A stretch of DNA of 64,000 nucleotides, from contig NZ_WBOF01000001.1 in NCBI RefSeq assembly GCF_009569385.1, positions 3,358,001 through 3,422,000 of the forward strand, written 5' to 3'. This document shows, piece by piece, positions 42,792 to 51,467 of the stretch. Each line of letters starts with the position of its first letter. The stretch's first letter is position 1. A model generated the notes under the pieces. It saw nothing but the letters and a program-made list of their open reading frames with translations, was not told the DNA's origin and did no database searches. A program made the translations under genes and the position numbers. The DNA is from Streptomyces kaniharaensis (GTDB taxonomy: Bacteria > Actinomycetota > Actinomycetes > Streptomycetales > Streptomycetaceae).

Positions 42792-44435
42792 ATGAGCGCC
42801 CTGCTGACCGCCGCCTGCGCCGTCCCGGCGGCCGGCGCGGTGCTGACCGCCGCCCTGCCCGCCGGGTCCACCGAGGCCCGGCGGTCGACCACCAAGGCCG
42901 TCGCGCTGGGCGTCTCGGCCGTCACCCTGGCCCTGGCCGCCGCCGTGGCCGTGCGGTTCGACCCGCACGGCGCCCGCTACCAGCTGACCGAGTCGTACAG
43001 CTGGATCCGCTCCTTCGGCATCAGCTTCTCGCTGGGCGTGGACGGCATCGGCGCGGTGCTGGCCCTGCTCACCGCCGTGCTGGTGCCGGTCATCATGCTG
43101 GCCTCCTGGCACGACGCCGACCCGCCCGTCCCGGCCGCCAGCGGGGGAGCGGGGGCCGCCCCTGACGACACCTTCGAGAACAGGCGCCGCACCCAGGGAT
43201 TCTTCGCCCTGATCCTCGCGGTGGAGGCGATGGTGATCGTCTCCTTCTACGCCACCGACCTCTTCGTGTTCTACGTGTTCTTCGAAGCCATGCTGATCCC
43301 GATGTACTTCCTGATCGGCGGCTTCGGCGACCGGGCCGGCGGCCCCGAGTCGGCGCGCCAGCGCTCCTACGCGGCCGTCAAGTTCCTGCTGTACAACCTG
43401 CTCGGCGGCCTGGTCATGCTGGCCGCCGTGATCGGCCTGTACGTGATCGCGCAGGACCAGGGCTTCGCGACCTTCGACCTGCCGACCCTCACCTCGGCGA
43501 TCGCCGACGGGAAGCTGCAGCTCAGCGGCACCGCCTCGAAGGCGCTGTTCCTGGGATTCTTCTTCGCCTTCGCGGTGAAGGCCCCGCTGTGGCCGCTGCA
43601 CACCTGGCTGCCGAACGCGATGGGCGAGGCCACCGCCGGGACGGCCGTCCTGATCACCGCGGTGGTGGACAAGGTCGGCACCTTCGCGATGCTGCGCTTC
43701 TGCCTCGGGCTGTTCCCGGACGCGTCGAAGACCTTCGCCCCGGCGATCCTGGTGCTGTCGGTGATCGGGATCATCTACGGCGCGCTGCTGGCGATCGGCC
43801 AGAAGGACATCAAGCGACTGGTGGCGTACGCCTCGATCTCGCACTTCGGGTTCATCATCATGGGCATCTTCGCGCTGACCAGCCAGGGACAGAGCGGCGC
43901 GACCCTCTACATGGTGAACCACGGCATCTCCACCGCCGCGTGGATGCTGGTGGCCGGCTTCCTGATCTCGCGTCGCGGGTCGCGGCTGATCGCCGACTAC
44001 GGCGGCGTGCAGAAGGTCGCCCCGGTGCTCGCCGGGACGTTCCTGATCGGCGGCCTGGCCACCCTGTCGCTGCCGGGGCTCGCCCCGTTCGTCAGCGAGT
44101 TCCTGGTCCTGGTGGGCACGTTCACCCGCTACCCGGCGATCGGCATCATCGCGACCTTCGGCATCGTGCTGGCCGCGCTGTACGCGCTGCTGCTGTACCA
44201 GCGCACGATGACCGGCCCGGTGAAGGCCGAGGTGTCCGCGATGCCGGACCTCAAGGTCCGCGAACTGGCCGTCGTCGCCCCGCTGGTGGCGCTGACCATC
44301 CTGCTGGGCGTCTACCCGAAGCCGCTCACCGACCTCGTCAACCCGGCGGTGAACGCGACGCTCTCGCAGGTCCACCAGTCCGACCCGGCACCGACACACC
44401 CGGTCGCCGCCACCTCAGGAGGTGCGCACAAGTGA
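42792..44435 (+). CDS. nuoM: NADH-quinone oxidoreductase subunit NuoM (antiporter-like proton pump)
   Basis: A 547-residue, 14-helix proton-pumping subunit. The TM5 glutamate is in FVFYVFFEAMLIPMYFLIGG, and the TM7/TM8 region reads KAPLWPLHTWLPNAMGEATA and GQKDIKRLVAYASISHFGFI. ATG 42792 has GAGGTGGGAG upstream; 28 bp separate it from nuoL. It overlaps nuoN by 4 bp. Confidence 0.97.
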   Translation: MSALLTAACAVPAAGAVLTAALPAGSTEARRSTTKAVALGVSAVTLALAAAVAVRFDPHGARYQLTESYSWIRSFGISFSLGVDGIGAVLALLTAVLVPVIMLASWHDADPPVPAASGGAGAAPDDTFENRRRTQGFFALILAVEAMVIVSFYATDLFVFYVFFEAMLIPMYFLIGGFGDRAGGPESARQRSYAAVKFLLYNLLGGLVMLAAVIGLYVIAQDQGFATFDLPTLTSAIADGKLQLSGTASKALFLGFFFAFAVKAPLWPLHTWLPNAMGEATAGTAVLITAVVDKVGTFAMLRFCLGLFPDASKTFAPAILVLSVIGIIYGALLAIGQKDIKRLVAYASISHFGFIIMGIFALTSQGQSGATLYMVNHGISTAAWMLVAGFLISRRGSRLIADYGGVQKVAPVLAGTFLIGGLATLSLPGLAPFVSEFLVLVGTFTRYPAIGIIATFGIVLAALYALLLYQRTMTGPVKAEVSAMPDLKVRELAVVAPLVALTILLGVYPKPLTDLVNPAVNATLSQVHQSDPAPTHPVAATSGGAHK

Positions 44436-46069
44436 GCACCACGGGCATGCTCGCCGCCGTGAGCGGCAACACCCCCAGCATCCCGGCGCCGCACATCGAG
44501 TACGGCCAACTCTCCCCGATGCTGGTGGTGTTCGGCGCCGCCGTGGCCGGGGTCCTGGTGGAGGCCTTCGTGCCCCGCCGGTTCCGCCACTGGACGCAGG
44601 TGACGCTGGCCCTGACCGGGCTGGCCGGCGCGTTCGCCGCCGTGGTGGTCCTCGCCGCGCAGGGCCACGGCACCACCAGGATGGACCTGCTCGCCATGGA
44701 GTCGGTCGCGATGGACGGCCCGGCGCTGTTCCTGCAGGGCGTGATCCTGCTGGTCGCCGTGGTCGCCGTGCTGACGTACGCCGAGCGGCGCCTGGAGCCC
44801 AGGGCGGGCGGACAGCCGGCCGACGCGTTCGCCGCCCAGGCCGCCGCCACCCCGGGCGGCGAGCAGGAGCGGGCCGCGACCAGGGCGGGCCTCACCACCG
44901 GCGAGGTCTTCCCGCTGACGATGTTCGCGGTCGGCGGCATGCTGCTCTTCCCGGCCGCCAACGATCTGCTGACGATGTTCGTGGCGCTGGAGGTCCTCTC
45001 GCTGCCGCTGTACCTGCTGTGCGCGCTGGCCCGCCGCCGCCGGCTGCTCTCGCAGGAGGCGGCGGTCAAGTACTTCCTGCTCGGCGCCTTCGCCTCGGCG
45101 TTCTTCCTGTTCGGCACCGCGCTGCTGTACGGCTACGCGGGCAGCGTGAAGCTGGGCGACATCGCGGACGTCATCTCCGGCAAGGCGATGACCACCCCGG
45201 CGCTGCTGAGCACCACCCGCACCGACGTGCTGCTGCTGATCGGCCTGGCGATGCTGTCCGTCGGCCTGCTCTTCAAGGTCGGTGCGGTGCCCTTCCACTC
45301 CTGGACCCCGGACGTGTACCAGGGCGCGCCGACCCCGGTGACCGGCTTCATGGCGGCGGCCACGAAGGTCGCGGCCTTCGGGGCGTTCCTGCGGCTGTTC
45401 TACGTGGCGTTCCCGGGCGTGCGGCTGGACTGGCGGCCGGTGCTGTGGGGTGTGGCGATCCTGACCATGGTGGTCGGCGCGGTGCTGGCGGTGACGCAGC
45501 AGGACGTGAAGCGGCTGCTCGCCTACTCCTCGATCGCGCACGCCGGGTTCATCCTGACCGGCGTGATCGCCGTCAACAAGCAGGGGCTCAGCTCGGTGCT
45601 CTTCTACCTGCTGGCGTACTCCTTCGTGACGCTGGGCGCGTTCGCCGTGGTGACGCTGGTGCGCGACTCCAAGGGCGAGGCGACGCACCTGTCCAGCTGG
45701 GCGGGGCTCGGCCGGCGATCGCCGCTGGTGGCGGCGGTGTTCGCGCTGTTCCTGCTGGCCTTCGCGGGCATCCCGCTGACCTCCGGGTTCACCGGGAAGT
45801 TCGCGGTGTTCCAGGCGGCGGCGGCCGGCGGCGCGACGCCGCTGGTGATCGTCGGTGTGCTGAGCTCGGCGGTGGCCGCGTTCTTCTACATCCGGGTCAT
45901 CGTGCTGATGTTCTTCTCGGATCCGCAGCCGGGCGGTCCGACGGTCGCGATCCCGAGCGCCTTCACGGCGACGGCGATCGGGGTCGGGGTCCTGGTCACG
46001 CTCGGGCTCGGGCTGCTGCCGCAGTACTTCCTCGACCTGGCGTCGAAGGCCGCGCTCTTCGTCCGCTGA
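44432..46069 (+). CDS. nuoN: NADH-quinone oxidoreductase subunit NuoN (antiporter-like proton pump)
   Basis: A 545-residue membrane proton pump and last gene of the nuo operon. Conserved features are MFVALEVLSLPLYLLCALAR, GAVPFHSWTPDVYQGAPTPV and QQDVKRLLAYSSIAHAGFIL. GTG 44432 lies in the nuoM stop with AGGAGGTGC upstream, a very strong ribosome site. A 13-bp perfect hairpin 72 bp after the stop ends the operon. Confidence 0.97.
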   Translation: MSTTGMLAAVSGNTPSIPAPHIEYGQLSPMLVVFGAAVAGVLVEAFVPRRFRHWTQVTLALTGLAGAFAAVVVLAAQGHGTTRMDLLAMESVAMDGPALFLQGVILLVAVVAVLTYAERRLEPRAGGQPADAFAAQAAATPGGEQERAATRAGLTTGEVFPLTMFAVGGMLLFPAANDLLTMFVALEVLSLPLYLLCALARRRRLLSQEAAVKYFLLGAFASAFFLFGTALLYGYAGSVKLGDIADVISGKAMTTPALLSTTRTDVLLLIGLAMLSVGLLFKVGAVPFHSWTPDVYQGAPTPVTGFMAAATKVAAFGAFLRLFYVAFPGVRLDWRPVLWGVAILTMVVGAVLAVTQQDVKRLLAYSSIAHAGFILTGVIAVNKQGLSSVLFYLLAYSFVTLGAFAVVTLVRDSKGEATHLSSWAGLGRRSPLVAAVFALFLLAFAGIPLTSGFTGKFAVFQAAAAGGATPLVIVGVLSSAVAAFFYIRVIVLMFFSDPQPGGPTVAIPSAFTATAIGVGVLVTLGLGLLPQYFLDLASKAALFVR

Positions 46070-46394
46070 TCCCGGGTCGTCCGCCGGCCTCGACCGGCAT
46101 TCCGTCTTTCCCGCCGTATCCCCGCCGCTTCCCCCGTTTCGTCCGGGCCGCGCCCTTCGGTGCGCGGCCCGGACACGCATTTGCCGCAATCTCCGGGCCT
46201 TATATTCCGGTCGAATTCTGACCCGCCGCCACGGTGCCTTCGCACCCCTCTGACCTGCGACGACGGCCCGATCACGACAGGATCCGCACGCCCGTGCAGT
46301 GATCCACTCGTGACCGGATACCCTGCCTGTATGGCCAGCGGCGGCACTCAGGGACCAGGCCGCTAGATCGACCAGGGACAGAGGAGTGGTCTTC
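46070..46394. other. Intergenic region between nuoN and the prenyl synthase
   Basis: 325 bp with no gene: a terminator hairpin at 46141-46174 followed by an AT-richer stretch (ATTTGCCGCAATCT and TTATATTCC near 46200), a likely promoter zone for the prenyl synthase. I could not fix -35/-10 elements. Confidence 0.6.
46141..46174 (+). terminator. Terminator of the nuo operon
   Basis: A perfect 13-bp stem (GTCCGGGCCGCGC at 46141-46153 and its complement at 46162-46174), 8-nt loop. Confidence 0.8.
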
Positions 46395-47405
46395 GTGACC
46401 GTCGTGGGACCCTTCGGGCTCAGCGTGCAGGACCGCGACCTGACCCGGGACGTTCAGGCCGGACTGGACGCGGTGGAGGCGGCGCTCTCCGAGTCCGTCA
46501 AGAGTGACGTCCCCTTCATCACCGTCACCGCCAGTCACCTGATCGAGGCCGGAGGCAAGCGCTTCCGCCCGCTGCTCCTGCTCCTCGCCGCGCAGTTCGG
46601 CGACGCCGGTGCGCCGGGCGTGGTGCCGGCAGCGGTGGTCGTCGAGCTGACCCACCTCGCCACCCTGTACCACGACGACGTCATGGACGAGGCCCCGGTG
46701 CGCCGCGGCGCCCCCAGCGCCAACTCGCGCTGGGACAACTCGGTGGCCATCCTCACCGGTGACTTCCTGTTCTCCCGCGCCTCCCAGGTGCTCGCCGACC
46801 TCGGCCCGGAGGCGGTCCGGCTCCAGGCCGACGCCTTCGAGCGGCTGGTCACCGGTCAGATCCTGGAGACCCAGGGCCCCGGCCCGGGCACCGACCCGCT
46901 GCACCACTACCTCGACGTGCTGGCCGGCAAGACCGGATCGCTGATCGCCGCCTCCTGCAAGATAGGAGCGCTGATGGCCGGCGCCGACCCGCTGGTGGTG
47001 GACACCCTCAGCGAGTACGGCGAGCGGATCGGCATCGCGTTCCAGCTGGCCGACGACGTGCTCGACATCGCCAGCGACGGCCACGAGTCCGGCAAGACCC
47101 CCGGCACCGACCTGCGCGAGGGCGTGCCGACCCTGCCGACCCTGCTGCTCCAGCAGATGCCGGCCGACCCCGCCGACCCCGAGGACACCCGGCTGCGCGA
47201 GCTGCTCGCCCAGGACCTCGCCGACGACGAGCTGCACGCCGAGGCGCTGCGGCTGCTGCGCCGCCACCCCGCGCTGGAGCGGGCCCGCCGGGAGACCCTG
47301 CGGCAGGCCGAGGAGGCCCGCGCGCTGCTCGCCCCGCTGCCGGCCTGCCCGGCGAAGGAGGCCCTGGAGGCGCTCTGCGACTCGGTGGCGATCCGCACGA
47401 TGTAA
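46395..47405 (+). CDS. Long-chain polyprenyl diphosphate synthase (probable menaquinone side chain)
   Basis: A trans-prenyltransferase that condenses isopentenyl diphosphate units. The 336-residue all-helical protein has the first aspartate motif in LATLYHDDVMDEAPVRRG and the second in GIAFQLADDVLDIASD, plus AGGKRFRPLLLLLAAQFG and TGQILETQGPG. Position next to nuo and the menaquinone genes suggests it makes the quinone side chain; chain length cannot be read from sequence with confidence. GTG 46395 has GAGGAG about 9 nt upstream; an in-frame GTG at 46386 lies on the ribosome site. Confidence 0.93.
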   Translation: MTVVGPFGLSVQDRDLTRDVQAGLDAVEAALSESVKSDVPFITVTASHLIEAGGKRFRPLLLLLAAQFGDAGAPGVVPAAVVVELTHLATLYHDDVMDEAPVRRGAPSANSRWDNSVAILTGDFLFSRASQVLADLGPEAVRLQADAFERLVTGQILETQGPGPGTDPLHHYLDVLAGKTGSLIAASCKIGALMAGADPLVVDTLSEYGERIGIAFQLADDVLDIASDGHESGKTPGTDLREGVPTLPTLLLQQMPADPADPEDTRLRELLAQDLADDELHAEALRLLRRHPALERARRETLRQAEEARALLAPLPACPAKEALEALCDSVAIRTM

Positions 47406-47428
47406 CGGCGGCCGGTGCGGCGGCCGTT
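47404..47428 (+). terminator. Hairpin overlapping the prenyl synthase stop
   Basis: A 10-bp stem with one mismatch (AACGGCGGCC against GGCGGCCGTT), 5-nt loop, no T-run. A weak candidate. Confidence 0.35.
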
Positions 47429-47503
47429 GCCCGAATCGCCCGGCGCGCCGCCGCCCGGATAGGGAAGACTGACCCCGTCAGCTCACCCTTCCGGAAGGTC
47501 GCC

Positions 47504-48166
47504 ATGCGTCGCGTCGTCATCGCCGAGGACTCCGTACTGCTGCGGGAGGGCCTGACCCGGCTGCTCACCGACCGCGGACTGGAGGTCGTGGCGGGGGTCG
47601 GGGACGGTGACGCGCTGCTGAGGACCGTCCACGACCTGGCCGCCGCCGACGGGCTGCCGGACGTCGTGGTCTCCGACGTGCGGATGCCCCCGTCCCATAC
47701 CGACGAGGGGCTGCGCGCCTGCGTCGAGCTGCGCGGCCGCTACCCGGAACTGGGTGTGCTCGTGCTGTCACAGTTCGTGGAGGAGCGCTACGCCTCCGAA
47801 CTCCTGGCCGGTTCCACCCGGGGCGTCGGCTATCTGCTGAAGGACCGGGTCGCCGAGGTGCGCGAGTTCGCCGACGCGGTGGTCCGGGTCGCCGAGGGCG
47901 GCACCGCGCTGGACCCGGAGGTCGTGCAGCAGCTGCTCAGCCGCAGCCGCAAGGGCGACGTTCTGGCCAATCTGACCCCGCGCGAGCGCGAGGTGCTGGC
48001 GCTGATGGCGGAGGGCCGGACCAACGCGGCGATCGCCAGGCAGCTGGTGGTCTCGGACGGCGCGGTGGAGAAGCACGTCAGCAACATCTTCCTCAAGCTC
48101 GGCCTGGCCCAGAGCCCGGAGGACCACCGCCGGGTGCTGGCGGTGCTGACCTACATCAACTCCTAG
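47504..48166 (+). CDS. Orphan NarL/LuxR-family response regulator
   Basis: A 220-residue regulator. The receiver domain has IAEDS, Asp58 in VVVSDVRMPPSHTDEGLRA, VLSQF and LLKDR. The MPPSHTDEG insertion is typical of a Streptomyces NarL subgroup. The LuxR DNA-binding domain (about 150-215) reads LTPREREVLALMAEGRTNAA and VVSDGAVEKHVSNIFLKLGL. No kinase gene is adjacent, so the partner is elsewhere. ATG 47504 has GGAAGG, which lies within the palindrome CCTTCCGGAAGG (47487-47498). Confidence 0.94.
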   Translation: MRRVVIAEDSVLLREGLTRLLTDRGLEVVAGVGDGDALLRTVHDLAAADGLPDVVVSDVRMPPSHTDEGLRACVELRGRYPELGVLVLSQFVEERYASELLAGSTRGVGYLLKDRVAEVREFADAVVRVAEGGTALDPEVVQQLLSRSRKGDVLANLTPREREVLALMAEGRTNAAIARQLVVSDGAVEKHVSNIFLKLGLAQSPEDHRRVLAVLTYINS

Positions 48167-48288
48167 CTCCTGGGCCGTCCGCGGAATGATCTCCGGCCGC
48201 CGAACGTTGTCGATCGTGTGCGATGAGGCGTCCGCCGGTGATTTCCCGCCGCACGCGGGAGTTCCGTCCCCGGCCGGGTAAGCGCGCA

Positions 48289-48294
48289 TAGGAT
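48289..48294 (+). promoter_or_regulatory. -10-like element upstream of korA
   Basis: TAGGAT in the context GCATAGGATGC, identical over 11 bp to the nuo promoter -10 region (29714-29724). It lies 75 bp before the korA start. No clear -35 is seen. Confidence 0.4.
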
Positions 48295-48368
48295 GCCAGA
48301 GGTGCACCAGGCGGACGGGGCACACGGTCACGCCCGCGGCTGGGGCGCCCACGAGGAGGTCCGCGGCA

Positions 48369-50345
48369 GTGACCAGTCAGGTCGATCAGTCAGAGGCAGT
48401 GGACGGCTCGGACGGCGGCGAGGTTCGCTCCGGGCCCGGTGAAGGCCGCTCTGGTCCCTCTGCGCCGACGAGTCCGCACGGACGTGCCAAGCCGATCCGT
48501 CGCCTGGACCGGGTGATCATCCGGTTCGCCGGCGACTCCGGCGACGGGATGCAGCTCACGGGTGACCGCTTCACCTCCGAGACCGCGTCCTTCGGCAACG
48601 ACCTGTCCACGCTGCCGAACTTCCCGGCTGAGATCAGGGCGCCCGCCGGCACCCTGCCGGGCGTCTCGTCCTTCCAGCTGCACTTCGCCGACCACGACAT
48701 CCTCACCCCCGGCGACGCCCCGAACGTCCTGGTCGCGATGAACCCGGCCGCCCTCAAGGCGAACCTGCCGGACCTGCCGCGCGGCGCCGAGATCATCGTC
48801 AACACCGACGAGTTCACCAAGCGCGCCCTCGCCAAGGTCGGCTACGCCGCCGACCCGCTCGCCGACGGCTCGCTGGAGGCCTACCACCTGCACAAGGTGC
48901 CGCTGACCACGCTGACGCTGGAGGCGCTCAAGGACAGCGGCCTGGCCCGCAAGGACGCCGAGCGGGCGAAGAACATGTTCGCCCTGGGCCTGCTGTCCTG
49001 GATGTACCACCGGCCCACCCACGGCACCGAGACGTTCCTGCGCAGCAAGTTCGCGAAGAAGCCGCAGATCGCCGAGGCCAACATCAGCGCCTTCCGGGCG
49101 GGCTGGAACTTCGGCGAGACCACCGAGTCCTTCGCGGTGTCCTACGAGGTGCCGCCGGCGAAGCTGCCGGCCGGCCGCTACCGCAACATCTCCGGCAACC
49201 TGGCGCTCTCCTACGGCCTGATCGCCGCCTCCAGGCGCTCCGGGCTGCCGCTCTACCTCGGCTCGTACCCGATCACCCCGGCCTCGGACATCCTGCACGA
49301 GCTGAGCAAGCACAAGAACTTCGGCGTGCGCACCTTCCAGGCCGAGGACGAGATCGCCGGCATCGGCGCCGCCCTGGGCGCGGCGTTCGGCGGCTCGCTC
49401 GGCGTGACGACCACCTCCGGCCCGGGCATCGCGCTCAAGAGCGAGACCATCGGCCTGGCCGTCTCGCTCGAACTCCCGCTGCTGGTCGTGGACATCCAGC
49501 GCGGCGGCCCGTCCACCGGGCTGCCGACCAAGACCGAGCAGGCCGACCTGCTGCAGGCGATGTTCGGCCGCAACGGCGAGGCCCCGGTGCCGATCGTCGC
49601 CCCGGCCACGCCCGCCGAGTGTTTCGACGCGGCCCTGGAGGCGGCCCGGATCGCCGTCACCTACCGCACCCCGGTGTTCCTGCTCTCGGACGGCTACCTG
49701 GCCAACGGCTCGGAGCCGTGGCGGATCCCGGAGATCGACGAACTCCCGTCCATCGATCCGGACTTCGCCACCGGCCCGAACCGCGAGGACGGCGCCTTCT
49801 GGCCCTACCAGCGCGACCCGCAGACCCTGGCCCGCCCGTGGGCGCTGCCCGGCACCCCCGGCCTGGAGCACCGGATCGGTGGCATCGAGAAGCAGGACGG
49901 CACCGGCAACATCTCCTACGACCCGGCCAACCACGACTTCATGGTCCGCACCCGGCAGGCCAAGGTGGACGGCATCACCGTGCCGCCGGTCGAGGTGGAC
50001 GACCCGAGCGGCGAGGCCCGCGTGCTGGTGCTCGGCTGGGGTTCGACGTACGGCCCGATCACCGCGGCCGTGCGGCGGGTCCGGGCGGACGGCGGCGAGA
50101 TCGCCCAGGCCCACCTGCGCAACCTGAACCCGTTCCCGGCCAACCTGGGCACGGTGCTGAGGAGTTACGACAAGATCATCGTCCCCGAGATGAACCTCGG
50201 CCAGCTGGCGCTGCTGCTGCGCGCCAAGTACCTGGTGGACGCCGAGTCCTACAACCAGGTGCGCGGGCTGCCGTTCAAGGCGGCGCAGCTGGCGGACGTG
50301 CTGTGGGCGGCGATCGGCACCCTGGACGAGGAGGACCACCGATGA
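48369..50345 (+). CDS. korA: 2-oxoacid:acceptor (ferredoxin) oxidoreductase subunit alpha, gamma-alpha fusion (KorA)
   Basis: Large subunit of the thiamine-diphosphate enzyme that oxidatively decarboxylates a 2-oxoacid, most likely 2-oxoglutarate, with CoA and ferredoxin. The 658-residue protein begins with the gamma domain (about 40-220, FAGDSGDGMQLTGDRF, FPAEIRAPAGTLPGVSSFQ), fused to the alpha domain (about 230-600, GSYPITPASDILHELSKH, QRGGPSTGLPTKTEQADLL). GTG 48369 has GAGGAGG upstream. Its stop overlaps korB by 4 bp. The enzyme can replace or supplement 2-oxoglutarate dehydrogenase; the substrate is inferred from family. Confidence 0.93.
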   Translation: MTSQVDQSEAVDGSDGGEVRSGPGEGRSGPSAPTSPHGRAKPIRRLDRVIIRFAGDSGDGMQLTGDRFTSETASFGNDLSTLPNFPAEIRAPAGTLPGVSSFQLHFADHDILTPGDAPNVLVAMNPAALKANLPDLPRGAEIIVNTDEFTKRALAKVGYAADPLADGSLEAYHLHKVPLTTLTLEALKDSGLARKDAERAKNMFALGLLSWMYHRPTHGTETFLRSKFAKKPQIAEANISAFRAGWNFGETTESFAVSYEVPPAKLPAGRYRNISGNLALSYGLIAASRRSGLPLYLGSYPITPASDILHELSKHKNFGVRTFQAEDEIAGIGAALGAAFGGSLGVTTTSGPGIALKSETIGLAVSLELPLLVVDIQRGGPSTGLPTKTEQADLLQAMFGRNGEAPVPIVAPATPAECFDAALEAARIAVTYRTPVFLLSDGYLANGSEPWRIPEIDELPSIDPDFATGPNREDGAFWPYQRDPQTLARPWALPGTPGLEHRIGGIEKQDGTGNISYDPANHDFMVRTRQAKVDGITVPPVEVDDPSGEARVLVLGWGSTYGPITAAVRRVRADGGEIAQAHLRNLNPFPANLGTVLRSYDKIIVPEMNLGQLALLLRAKYLVDAESYNQVRGLPFKAAQLADVLWAAIGTLDEEDHR

Positions 50346-51394
50346 GCGACCAGTTCCCCTCGCTTGGCCTGGTGCCGAAGGCGGACGGGCCGCAGAGCGC
50401 GAAGGAGTTCAAGACCGACCAGGAGGTGCGCTGGTGCCCCGGGTGCGGGGACTACGCGATCCTGGCGGCGGTGCAGGCGTTCATGCCGGAGCTGGGGATC
50501 AGACGGGAGAACACCGTCTTCGTCTCCGGGATCGGCTGTTCCTCGCGCTTCCCGTACTACATGAACACCTATGGCGTTCACTCGATCCACGGGCGGGCGC
50601 CGGCGATCGCGACGGGGCTGGCGTCCTCGCGGCCGGACCTGAGTGTGTGGGTGGTGACGGGTGACGGCGACGCGCTGTCGATCGGCGGCAACCATCTGAT
50701 CCACGCGCTGCGCCGGAACGTCAATCTGAAGATCCTTCTGTTCAACAACCGGATCTACGGTCTCACCAAGGGCCAGTACTCGCCGACCAGCGAGCTCGGC
50801 AAGATCACCAAGTCCACGCCGATGGGCTCGCTGGACGCCCCGTTCAACCCGCTGTCGCTGGCGATCGGCGCGGAGGCCTCCTTCGTCGCCCGGACGATCG
50901 ACTCCGACCGGCAGCACCTGCAGTCGGTGCTGCGGGCGGCGGCGCGGCACGAGGGCACGGCGCTGGTGGAGATCTACCAGAACTGCAACATCTTCAACGA
51001 CGGTGCCTTCGAGGTGCTGAAGGAGCCGGGCACCCGGGACGAGGCGCTGATCCGGCTGGAGCACGGGCAGCCGGTGCGCTTCGGCGCGGACGGCGGCAAC
51101 GGCGTGTTCCGCGGCGCGGACGGCGAGCTGTTCACGGCGGCGGTGACGCCGGAGAACGAGGCCGGGGTGCTGGTCCACGACGCACACTCGGCCAGCCCGG
51201 CGACGGCCTTCGCGCTCTCCCGGATCGCCGACGCCGACACGCTGCACCACACTCCGATCGGCGTGCTGCGGGACGTGAAGCGGCCGGTGTACGACGAGTT
51301 GATGGCGAGCCAGCTGGCGACGGCGGAGGCCCACCGGGGCCCGGGCGACCTCGCGACGCTGCTGGCGGGCAGCGACACGTGGACGGTCGACTGA
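50342..51394 (+). CDS. korB: 2-oxoacid:ferredoxin oxidoreductase subunit beta (KorB)
   Basis: Thiamine-diphosphate and 4Fe-4S subunit of the enzyme. The 350 residues include WCPGCGDYAIL (first two cluster cysteines), the segment GIGCSSRFPYYMNTYGVHSI, and the TPP motif TGDGDALSIGGNHLIHALRR with FNNRIYGLTKGQYSPTS. A later cysteine is in EIYQNCNIFNDG. ATG 50342 overlaps the korA stop. It is followed by an intrinsic terminator with a T-run. Confidence 0.94.
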   Translation: MSDQFPSLGLVPKADGPQSAKEFKTDQEVRWCPGCGDYAILAAVQAFMPELGIRRENTVFVSGIGCSSRFPYYMNTYGVHSIHGRAPAIATGLASSRPDLSVWVVTGDGDALSIGGNHLIHALRRNVNLKILLFNNRIYGLTKGQYSPTSELGKITKSTPMGSLDAPFNPLSLAIGAEASFVARTIDSDRQHLQSVLRAAARHEGTALVEIYQNCNIFNDGAFEVLKEPGTRDEALIRLEHGQPVRFGADGGNGVFRGADGELFTAAVTPENEAGVLVHDAHSASPATAFALSRIADADTLHHTPIGVLRDVKRPVYDELMASQLATAEAHRGPGDLATLLAGSDTWTVD

Positions 51395-51406
51395 CGGCTG
51401 TGCGGG

Positions 51407-51448
51407 AGCGGCGCCCCTCGGTGAACTGCCGGGGGGCGCCGCCTTTTT
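51407..51448 (+). terminator. Intrinsic terminator of korAB
   Basis: A 10-bp stem (GCGGCGCCCC at 51407-51416 and GGGGCGCCGC at 51432-51441) and a T-run (CTTTTTC, 51442-51448). One of the clearest Rho-independent terminators in the window; convergent with the LCP gene. Confidence 0.88.
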
Positions 51449-51467
51449 CACGGGAGGGGGTGGGGCA

